From Sorangium cellulosum (lineage in GTDB: Bacteria; Myxococcota_A; Polyangia; Polyangiales; Polyangiaceae), in contig NZ_CP012673.1 of the NCBI RefSeq assembly GCF_002950945.1, positions 6,586,501-6,650,500 of the forward strand: DNA of 64,000 nucleotides, read 5' to 3'. Shown in pieces: positions 27,770 through 33,877 of the stretch. The first letter of the stretch is position 1. Each line of letters begins with the position of its first letter. Below the pieces are notes generated by a model, which made no database searches, was not told the DNA's origin, and worked only from the letters and a program-made list of their open reading frames with translations. Made by a program: the position numbers and the translations under genes.

Positions 27770-28006
27770 ATGCGCCTCCGCGCCGCGCTGCGCAACCTGC
27801 GCGTGCTCTTTGGCAGCTGGGCATGCCTCGCTGCCGCCATGGCCGTCCCCAAGACGACCGTGACCAACTTCGTGTACGGCTCGCACCCGACCACGACGCA
27901 CGGCCTCGCTGCGAAGGCTGCGCGTGCCGCAGGCGTGCCCGTCGAGCGCCTGCTGGGCCGCCCCGTCGCCGCTGACCGCTGCCCAGCCTGCGGGAGGAGC
28001 GGGTGA
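27770..28006 (+). CDS. small HTH DNA-binding protein with C-terminal Cys pair
   Basis: The 78-residue protein has a Cro/C1-like helix-turn-helix (LRNLRVLFGSWACLAAAMAVPKTT across the first helices, then TVTNFVYG as recognition helix). A second helical part GLAAKAARAAGVPVERLLG and a tail CPACGRSG, possibly a metal-binding half site, follow. The start is uncertain: ATG 27770 has GGAGG only two bases away, while TTG 27752 gives six more residues. It overlaps the sigma-factor gene by four bases (GTGA), so both are likely cotranscribed. It probably regulates the transposon's own genes. Confidence 0.65.
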   Translation: MRLRAALRNLRVLFGSWACLAAAMAVPKTTVTNFVYGSHPTTTHGLAAKAARAAGVPVERLLGRPVAADRCPACGRSG

Positions 28007-28565
28007 CGAAGCCGCGGAAGGGGGCGCAGAGCCCGCCTGCCGCACGACATCCCAGGAAGAAGCCGACGATGCAGGCGATCCTCGCCGAGCGCGGCATCGT
28101 CCGCGCGACGCTGCGCGGCGTCCCGGCTCGCGACCGCGACGACGTGGAGGCCGAGGTCTTCCTTGCGGCGTGGCGCTCCGTGCGGCGAGGGAAGTACCGA
28201 CCCGACCCGAAGCAGAAGCCGCGGGATGCGCTCCGCGTCTGGCTGCACGGCATCGCCTGGAGGCAGGCGGCCAAGTACTTCGACAGCGCCTACGTCCGCC
28301 GCGTCGTGCTCGACACGCAGCCGATCGGCAGGCTCCGCGGCATCGTCGGCGTGAGCCTCGACGCGCAGGTGGAAGCGCGCGACCTGCTCAGGGCGATCGG
28401 CAGGCTCAAGCCGGAGCATCAGGCGATCCTCCTGGCCGTCGACAGCCCGGAGAGCATGGTCGAGTACGCCCGGCGCCGCGGCATGAACCCGAACAGCGCC
28501 GCGACCCGGCTCAAGATCGCCCGGGAAGCGCTCTTCCTCTCGCTGCGGAGGTGGAGGAGGTGCCG

Positions 28566-28569
<4 letters not shown>
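28003..28569 (+). CDS. sigma-70-family (ECF-like) RNA polymerase sigma factor carried by the transposon
   Basis: The 188-residue protein has the two-domain ECF layout: a region-2-like segment (RDRDDVEAEVFLAAWRSVRRGKYRPD... LRVWLHGIAWRQAAKY, about residues 45-95) and a region-4-like segment (DLLRAIGRLKPEHQAILLAVDSPESMVEYARRRGMNPNSAATRLKIAREAL in parts, about 125-180) with a helix-turn-helix. ECF factors redirect RNA polymerase to a few promoters. GTG 28003 has GGGAGGAGC upstream and overlaps the previous stop. The next gene starts in its stop codon (ATGA). A mobile element carrying its own sigma factor might drive its own cargo or transposase promoter. Confidence 0.78.
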
Positions 28570-29103
<534 letters not shown>

Positions 29104-29121
29104 CCCGCCTCTCCCCCGCGC

Positions 29122-29203
29122 TCATCGCTCCCACCTCTCGCTCATCCCGCCACCCCAACACCCTGAACGTCTGCCGCTGAACGGGCGAAGTGTAGCACCG
29201 CCG
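29122..29203. repeat. duplicated intergenic module, copy A, ending in a transposon-end-like sequence
   Basis: After the stop of the split gene, a stretch starting TCATCGCTCCCACCTCTCGC is shared with 31651-31735. It ends in GCGAAGTGTAGCACCGCC (29186-29203), which matches the transposon right end CCAAAGTGCAGCACCACC at 14 of 18 positions. It may be a relic of an older right end, with the genes beyond it having been added later. Confidence 0.55.
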
Positions 29204-29229
29204 TTGGCGCTGGCTGAACGTTAGTACGC

Positions 29230-29445
29230 ATGAAGCGAATTCGATTCGTTGGGCAGAACATCACAGAGCGAGAGCGCCAGATAATTAATGCGCTGATCGA
29301 TGTGCACAGCAAAGCCATGCTTTCGGCGTTTGGCATCAATCAAGCCACTGCTGGCTACACGGACGAACAGACTCGGATGGTGTTGGAGATGACCAAGGAG
29401 TTTGGCGAGCAGTACTTCCCCGACGTCAAGTTCTGGAGCGAGTGA
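29230..29445 (+). CDS. small protein, unknown, low-GC cargo
   Basis: The 71-residue protein begins MKRIRFVGQNITERERQIINALIDVHSKAM and is helical and charged with no signal peptide or membrane helix. Its codons use A/T in third position far more than the neighbours, a sign of foreign origin. It starts 26 bases after the transposon-end-like relic, and its end overlaps the convergent gene at 29426 by 20 bases. No ribosome-binding site stands out. The family is not recognised; a phage-type or toxin-antitoxin role is possible but unsupported. Confidence 0.55.
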   Translation: MKRIRFVGQNITERERQIINALIDVHSKAMLSAFGINQATAGYTDEQTRMVLEMTKEFGEQYFPDVKFWSE

Positions 29446-29710
29446 CTCCCGACGCCGCGTCCGCGAGATTTCGCAGCGCCATGGCTTCGTTGCACCCACA
29501 CGGCGCCGTTTGAGATGTTGGGTGTCCGAGCAGATGATCGAGGCGCCAAACCTTCCTCCCGAGTTCCGCTTGAGCTGCCCTCACCTCGTCCATGGCCTTC
29601 AGCACGTCTTCTCTGCTGCCCCACGGTGTTGCTCTAGCAAAGTCCCTTCGGGCCTCGATGAGCAGGTTAACGGCGTTATTTGCAAAATCAAAACTGCACT
29701 CACAGCTCAT
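29426..29710 (-). CDS. small protein, unknown, convergent cargo gene
   Basis: The 94-residue protein begins MSCECSFDFANNAVNLLIEARRDFARATPWG and is helical, with a Cys pair near the start (CEC) and another near CGCNEAM. Composition is intermediate between the host and the low-GC neighbours. It is divergent from the gene at 29736, with only 25 bases between the starts, and converges on 29230-29445. No membrane segment is present. I cannot assign a function. Confidence 0.5.
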   Translation of the reverse strand: MSCECSFDFANNAVNLLIEARRDFARATPWGSREDVLKAMDEVRAAQAELGRKVWRLDHLLGHPTSQTAPCGCNEAMALRNLADAASGVTRSRT

Positions 29711-29735
29711 TGAACTTCACCTATTGGAGTCCGAC

Positions 29736-29981
29736 GTGGACGAATACACTGAATCTAACATCAGGAAAATCGTGAAACTGCTGCACAAAGAGGCGATGTC
29801 TCACGGTGGCGCCTTTGAGCGGAATGCGATATACGACGCCTGTGCGGCCATTGGTATTAACGAGAAGGAGTGGGGTACGTACGAATTGCGACTAACGCGT
29901 TACGGTTGGGCGCAACAGTGGGGCGCGTCCAAATTCGCCCTGACGAACAAGTCGGTGATGGTCGTCGAGGCTGAGGACTAG
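29736..29981 (+). CDS. small protein, unknown, low-GC cargo
   Basis: From GTG 29736 the protein is 82 residues, starting DEYTESNIRKIVKLLHKEAM and ending KFALTNKSVMVVEAED. The TTGGAGT just upstream supports this start over the longer open frame, which would overlap the divergent gene. The sequence alternates helices with a short beta hairpin at the end, like a compact winged-helix or effector-binding fold, which is only an impression. A/T-rich codons mark it as foreign relative to the host. Confidence 0.5.
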   Translation: MDEYTESNIRKIVKLLHKEAMSHGGAFERNAIYDACAAIGINEKEWGTYELRLTRYGWAQQWGASKFALTNKSVMVVEAED

Positions 29982-29989
29982 CCGCATAC

Positions 29990-30331
29990 TCATTCAAATA
30001 AGTTCAGCTGCACCATGCGCCTAGGTTGCGGCGTGGGCGGCGGCTCTGACGGCGGCATCGGCTCCGGCTTGGTCTCGGCGCCCGGCGCAGGGGCCACAGG
30101 CGCAGCCGGCGCGCTCCCGACCAATCGAAGGAACCCGCGCCCGTTCGGCAGGGCCCTGGCGGGCGCCGTGGGCGTCCCGGCAGGCGGCTCGGGCAGCCTG
30201 AGCGCCTTCGGCTTCGGCGGCTCCGTCGGCGTCTCGGCGAGCGCCGCCGTGACGAGCTCCTCGAAGCCCAACACGTGGTCGGTCGCCCTCGAGTTCCGGC
30301 GGCATGCCATGCTGCCGCTGCCCGTCCTCAC
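29990..30331 (-). pseudogene. C-terminal remnant of a second transposase of the same family
   Basis: The predicted 113-residue product aligns with the tail of the intact transposase at 32600-33679: RATDHVLGFEELVTAALAE matches GITDHVWTLDELLDTLLTE, ALPNGRGFLRLV matches PLPGGRGFLRLV, and the ends VQLNLFE and VQLSLFD are alike. The whole catalytic part is missing, so it is a truncated relic in the opposite orientation. No intact transposon end follows its stop. The best-kept pieces are the GRGFLRLV block and the final QL-x-LF motif, which argues they mattered for function. Confidence 0.78.
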
Positions 30332-30561
30332 CTTCAGCCGGCCCGGCGAGCCGGGGCATCACGTGCTCGGCGCCTGCCCGCTGCGCGCCGGCGACGTGGT
30401 GCGGGTCCTCGCCATCGACGCCAATCCGGCGCCGGCCTCGCCTGCGGCTGGTCGGTCAGCGCCTTCCGGTCTGGCGGGAGGCCAGCGTCGCGGTGCGTGT
30501 CACTGGGCGCGTGCCGGACGGGATCGAGTTCCGCCTCGATCGGACGCGCGTGCTCCTCTAG
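30309..30561 (+). pseudogene. possible frameshifted small gene
   Basis: From ATG 30309 a coherent frame reads MLPLPVLTFSRPGEPGHHVL...GDVVRVLAIDANPAPAS. Near 30438 the sensible sequence moves to the next frame as LRLVGQRLPVWREASVAV...IEFRLDRTRVLL and ends at TAG 30559-30561. One extra C in a GC-rich run would explain the shift. It could also be two unrelated fragments. No family is recognised. Confidence 0.3.
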
Positions 30562-30651
30562 GGTGTCGCGGTGCTGCCCGGGGCTCGCGTCGTCCGGCGA
30601 CGGGTTGGGCGCCGGGCGCGGCGGGTCGTGCGGCGATCCGGGCGGGCGCGG

Positions 30652-30855
30652 CTAATCCTCGTCCCCGAGCCCGCGGGCGCGCCGCTCGCGGGCCCGACCC
30701 TCGTCTAGCCAGCATCGGGCGTAGACGAAGAGGGCGAGCGGAAGCCCGAGGTGCACCCACGAGTACCCACCCGGCTCTGGCGGCGCGGACAGGGCGGCGG
30801 CTATTAGAGCGCCGCCGGAGGCGAAGATGCCCAGGGTTCGCGGGATCGGGTGCAT
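30652..30855 (-). CDS. small two-helix membrane protein
   Basis: The 67-residue protein starts MHPIPRTLGIFASGGALIAAALSAPPEPGGY and continues WVHLGLPLALFVYARCWLDEG, giving two short hydrophobic helices followed by an Arg-rich C terminus (RARERRARGLGDED). It starts 13 bases after the stop of the lipoprotein-like gene on the same strand, so they form a pair. The function is unknown; it might help place its partner in the membrane. Confidence 0.55.
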   Translation of the reverse strand: MHPIPRTLGIFASGGALIAAALSAPPEPGGYSWVHLGLPLALFVYARCWLDEGRARERRARGLGDED

Positions 30856-30868
30856 GCCATCCCCCGGG

Positions 30869-31402
30869 TCAGAAGAAGGCGCACATGAGCGTGAGGGTCC
30901 CGAAGCCTGCATCCGACCAGAGGTTGCAGTGCTTCTCGGCGCGCGGATCCCTTGCCCTGGGGCAGATCCCGCGCGTGGCGATGAGGGTCGACCCCAAGAC
31001 GAAGGCCGCGCATCCCAGCGAAAGCGGGCTCAATCGCTGCTGAGCCTCGCCGATGGGCTCGGCCCCTTCCGAGACGGGCACGGCGCTCTGCTCTTGGGTG
31101 GGGTCGCCGCCGAGCATCGAGGCGCAGGGCACATCGGCGAAGGCGCCCGGCTCGAGCGGGTCGAAGATGCGGACCGCCGCGCCGGGGCGGTCGGCGCACG
31201 CCGCGGCGAGCTCGTACCGCCCGGCCGCCACGATCTGCGGGATCGCGGGCCCCTCCGGGTCGAGGCTCAGCTCGAAGTGGTGCGGCGGAAGGCCGGCCTC
31301 CTCCGCTCCGCCCTCCTCTCCCGCCGCGTTCGGTTCGTCCGCTGCTCCGCAGGCCGGCGCTCCGATGAGCGCAGCCATGGCCAGGCCGATCCTGGTGTGC
31401 AT
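30869..31402 (-). CDS. exported (lipoprotein-like) protein with C-terminal hydrophobic segment, cargo
   Basis: From ATG 31402 the protein is 177 residues and has an export signal MHTRIGLAMAALIGAPACGA with a Cys in a weak lipobox. A Glu/Gly/Ala linker, a short soluble domain and a hydrophobic part near LSPLSLGCAAFVLGSTLIATRG follow. GGAGGTGG six bases upstream fixes the start; the longer open frame has no such site. It is paired with the membrane protein gene that follows. No family is recognised. It lies inside the transposon, so it may alter the cell surface, but this is conjecture. Confidence 0.6.
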   Translation of the reverse strand: MHTRIGLAMAALIGAPACGAADEPNAAGEEGGAEEAGLPPHHFELSLDPEGPAIPQIVAAGRYELAAACADRPGAAVRIFDPLEPGAFADVPCASMLGGDPTQEQSAVPVSEGAEPIGEAQQRLSPLSLGCAAFVLGSTLIATRGICPRARDPRAEKHCNLWSDAGFGTLTLMCAFF

Positions 31403-31461
31403 GTACCACCTCCACGCGATGCATTCCGTCGCGCGCGGAACGTTGCTGCGAACGGCATGCC

Positions 31462-31611
31462 ATGGCGTGTACCAGCGCTCTCGTGAGCTCAGGGCAGGGT
31501 GAAGTCGTCGAGCTCGTCCCGTTGGCCGAGGCCATCGCGACCATCGCCAAGAACGAAGGGCGCGCCCCGAGCGCCGTCCTGCGGGAGATCGCCCGTCATG
31601 GCGAAGGCTGA
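31462..31611 (+). CDS. very small protein related to the split cargo gene
   Basis: The 49-residue open frame starts MACTSALVSSGQGEVV and ends AEAIATIAKNEGRAPSAVLREIARHGEG. Its last 25 residues match the C terminus of the split gene at 28566-29103 (EAIAHNENRSPAEVLREIA). The shared helix plus the shared downstream DNA (31651-31735) show a duplicated module. The upstream ribosome-binding site is weak, so it may be a relic of a longer gene rather than a functional one. Confidence 0.45.
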   Translation: MACTSALVSSGQGEVVELVPLAEAIATIAKNEGRAPSAVLREIARHGEG

Positions 31612-31650
31612 GGGCGGCGGGTAACGCGCCTCTCCACGTCTTCTTCGCCT

Positions 31651-31735
31651 TCATCGCTCCCACCTCTCGCCCATCACACCACAGACACGCCATGAACGCG
31701 CGCCGCTGGACAGGTGGCTAGTTACACCGTGAGCC
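31651..31735. repeat. duplicated intergenic module, copy B
   Basis: TCATCGCTCCCACCTCTCGC at 31651-31670 is identical to the start of copy A at 29122. The following sequence keeps CATGAACG and GCCGCTGGACAGG in the same order as in copy A. The terminal part (CTAGTTACACCG) is a weaker version of the end-like relic in copy A. Each copy is followed within 30 bases by a small unrelated gene. Confidence 0.5.
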
Positions 31736-31756
31736 GCTGGGCGATATACACGCCTG

Positions 31757-32128
31757 ATGGCCAAAGGCGGCAAGAGCAAAGGTTCAGGGACTGCAAAGAT
31801 AGCGTGCTGGAACTGCGAAGGCCCCGTGGAAGTGCGCGGCGACATGTTGGTCGCCGGAACCCATCCCCCATGCGCGTGCGGGCAGGAAATGAGCGCTATG
31901 GCTCTCTTGAAGGCCATGCACAGCGCGTCGCAAGCTTCGCTGAAGTTGCCAACGCCGAAGTTCAACATGCCACCTGCGTCGGCCACCGAACTGGCAAGGA
32001 CCGGTGCACTCACCAAGCACATCCAGGCGCTAAACGAGGCAGAGAGGCCGCACAAAGACCGCATAGACAAGCTATCAGCGCTCAATGCCACGTTTGTAAA
32101 ACTCATGAAAAAGCATCAGAAGGTGTAG
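31757..32128 (+). CDS. small zinc-ribbon-like protein, cargo
   Basis: The 123-residue protein starts MAKGGKSKGSGTAKIACWNCEGPVEV and has CWNC followed about 20 residues later by PCACGQEM, a pattern that fits a single zinc ribbon at about residues 17-43. The rest is a Lys/Ala-rich helical region (LTKHIQALNEAERPHKDRIDKLSALNATFVKLMKKHQKV) likely to be coiled coil. It may bind nucleic acid or protein. It starts just after duplicated module copy B. Codon use is less GC-biased than the host. The family is not recognised. Confidence 0.6.
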   Translation: MAKGGKSKGSGTAKIACWNCEGPVEVRGDMLVAGTHPPCACGQEMSAMALLKAMHSASQASLKLPTPKFNMPPASATELARTGALTKHIQALNEAERPHKDRIDKLSALNATFVKLMKKHQKV

Positions 32129-32599
32129 GCTCTTAATCCTGCATATAGACGCAGCCATCTTCACCATTGCGCACACGCCTCTGATGTCATTGAGCGTGGC
32201 GCGCGTCCATGCCAATAGCATGGCGGCCTCCTCCTCGGCTGATGGACGCATGGCGGGCTCATCGCGCTTCGAGCCCGATGCCGCGCAGCGCCGCCGCTTC
32301 GTCCAGTACGGCGCGCGCCGCTGCGTAGACGTCGAGGTCTTCGCCCACGGGCCCACTCATCGCGCACCCCCGTCACAACGCCACACGGCTATGACACCGG
32401 CTGTCCTAGCGCCCCCTCTTCCGCGCCGTCCCGAGCGGTTTTCCCGCTGAAAATCGCTATAATCAGAGAACCTTAGACGAAAGCGCCCCGCCTCCGGTTG
32501 CGACCCGAAGGCAGGGCGGCAGAAGCCGAGCGGTGCGACCCGTCCGACGTCCTGGCAGACCGGATCGTGGGCCCTCCGCCGGAGAAAGGCAAGGGTCCC
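32129..32599. other. region between cargo and transposase; two tiny minus-strand open frames and a promoter
   Basis: On the minus strand, 32360-32259 could encode a 33-residue peptide (MSGPVGEDLDVYAAARAVLD...) and 32251-32075 a 58-residue peptide (MRPSAEEEAAMLLAWTRATL...). The latter overlaps the preceding gene. Neither has a clear ribosome-binding site and I do not claim them as genes. The right part holds the transposase promoter. Confidence 0.35.
32435..32463 (+). promoter_or_regulatory. transposase promoter with perfect TATAAT -10
   Basis: A consensus TATAAT lies at 32458-32463 in a short AT-rich island (AAAATCGCTATAATCAGAG), 137 bases before the chosen transposase start. The -35 region (GCGGTT/GGTTTT near 32435-32441) is weak. 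Such a housekeeping-type -10 is unusual in this high-GC context. Confidence 0.55.
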
Positions 32600-33679
32600 G
32601 TGGCGAACGTGCTCCCGGCGGAGAAGCGCGTGCGTGTCCTGGCTGCCCTGCTGGATGGCAACAGCATCCGGGCGACCGAGCGCATGACCGAGGTCAACCA
32701 CCGCACCATCACGCGCCTCCTGCTGGCGCTCGGAGCGGGCGCGGCGCGGCTGCATGACCGCCTCGTGCGTGACGTGCAGTGCAGCCTCGTGCAGGTCGAC
32801 GAAATCTGGTCCTTCATCCAGAAGAAGCAGTCTCGGGTCACCGAGGCTGACCCGCCCGAGGTGGGCGAGGCGTACACCTTCGTCGCCATCGACGCGACGA
32901 GCCGCATGGTCATCTCCTGGCGTGTCGGCAAGCGCGACCAGACGACCACGGACGCCTTCGTCGCTGACCTGCGCGCCCGCATGCTGGTCATGCCGCAGTT
33001 GACCAGCGACGGCTTCGCGCCGTACATCCCCGCCGTCGGGGCGTCCTTCGGGACGAGCATCGACTACATGCAGACGGTCAAGAACTACCGATCCGGCAGC
33101 CGCGGGCGCCGCGACGACCACCGCTACGAGCCGCCGCGTGACCCGTTCATAACGAAGTCCGTGGTCTACGGCGCGCCCGACCGGGCCAAGGCGTCGACGT
33201 CCTACGTGGAGCGCCTGAACGGCTCCACGCGCCACAGCAACGGCCGGATGCGCCGGCTCTGCTGCGCCTTCTCGAAGAAGGGCGGGCACCACGCCGCCGC
33301 CGTGGCGTTGAACTACGTGGCGTACAACCTGACGCGCGTCGTGCGCACGCTGCGCGTCACGCCCGCGATGCAGGCCGGCATCACCGACCACGTGTGGACG
33401 CTGGACGAGCTGCTGGACACGCTCCTGACCGAGGCGGAGGGCCCTGCGCCCGAGGCAAAGCCGCTCACTCATCGCGAGCCCTCCGCGCCAGCGAGGCCGC
33501 TTCCTGGCGGTCGTGGCTTCCTGCGCCTCGTGGCCGAGCCGACGCCCGCCCTGAAGAAGCGCCGGAGCGAGCCTCCGCCTCCGGCATCCCCGCCGGTCCA
33601 GGCCGCGCCGCCTCCGCCGCCCGAGGCTCCCCGCGGGTCGGTGCAGTTGTCGCTGTTCGATCCCCCGGAGGAGTCGTGA
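32600..33679 (+). CDS. DDE transposase (IS1-like) with proline-rich tail and terminal clamp-binding-like motif
   Basis: The 359-residue protein has an N-terminal HTH (EKRVRVLAALLDGNSIRATERMTEV) and a DDE catalytic core: VQVDEIW with Asp67, LTSDGFAPY with Asp137, and YVERLNGSTRHSNGRM with Glu204. TPAMQAGITDHVW follows, as in IS1-like enzymes. An extra 90-residue tail contains LPGGRGFLRLV, a Pro-rich stretch and the ending VQLSLFDPPEES. QLSLF fits the bacterial sliding-clamp binding consensus QL-[SD]-LF. GTG 32600 with AAGGG upstream matches the usual family N terminus. The right end of the transposon begins in the stop codon. Confidence 0.88.
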   Translation: MANVLPAEKRVRVLAALLDGNSIRATERMTEVNHRTITRLLLALGAGAARLHDRLVRDVQCSLVQVDEIWSFIQKKQSRVTEADPPEVGEAYTFVAIDATSRMVISWRVGKRDQTTTDAFVADLRARMLVMPQLTSDGFAPYIPAVGASFGTSIDYMQTVKNYRSGSRGRRDDHRYEPPRDPFITKSVVYGAPDRAKASTSYVERLNGSTRHSNGRMRRLCCAFSKKGGHHAAAVALNYVAYNLTRVVRTLRVTPAMQAGITDHVWTLDELLDTLLTEAEGPAPEAKPLTHREPSAPARPLPGGRGFLRLVAEPTPALKKRRSEPPPPASPPVQAAPPPPPEAPRGSVQLSLFDPPEES

Positions 33680-33755
33680 GTGCTGCACTTCGCTTCCGCA
33701 GAGTGCTGCACTTTGAACGCGAGTGCTGTACTTCGGGCCAAAGTGCAGCACCACC
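33678..33755 (-). repeat. transposon right end with three internal binding-site repeats
   Basis: Three copies of GAGTGCTGCACTT or GAGTGCTGTACTT start at 33678, 33701 and 33721. The terminal CCAAAGTGCAGCACCACC at 33738-33755 is the inverted partner of the left end. The first copy overlaps the transposase stop codon. The right end has more motif copies than the left, an asymmetry common in transposons that bind transposase differently at each end. Confidence 0.85.
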
Positions 33756-33826
33756 AGCTGAGCTTGCCTCCGGCACCGGACACGGTCTGGTCCGGGTAGC
33801 TGAGCTTGCCTCCGGTACCGGACACG
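33756..33826. repeat. 42-bp tandem repeat array, right part
   Basis: AGCTGAG (the target duplication) is followed by the remaining 22 bases of the split unit (33763-33784) and one full 42-base unit (33785-33826). Together with the left part this gives nine units before the transposon inserted. Confidence 0.9.
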
Positions 33827-33877
33827 GTCCACCCCGGGCAGCGGAGGCCCCCTGCCCGAGCTGGCGCTGGGCCCGTT

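Noticed and set aside
27215..28045. long open frames through the 42-bp array, including an N-terminal extension of the ATP-grasp protein
   Set aside because: The period is a multiple of three, so all frames stay open by chance. There is no start with a ribosome-binding site, and the ATP-grasp family N terminus fits GTG 27061.
29186..29230. integron attC-like site before the small gene at 29230 (GAACGTTAG)
   Set aside because: The core does not satisfy the GTTRRRY / RYYYAAC pairs, there is no attC-like pairing of arms, and no integrase gene is near. A transposon-end relic explains the sequence better.
32075..32360. two tiny minus-strand open frames as separate genes
   Set aside because: There are no ribosome-binding sites, one overlaps a better-supported gene by 54 bases, and composition gives no decision.
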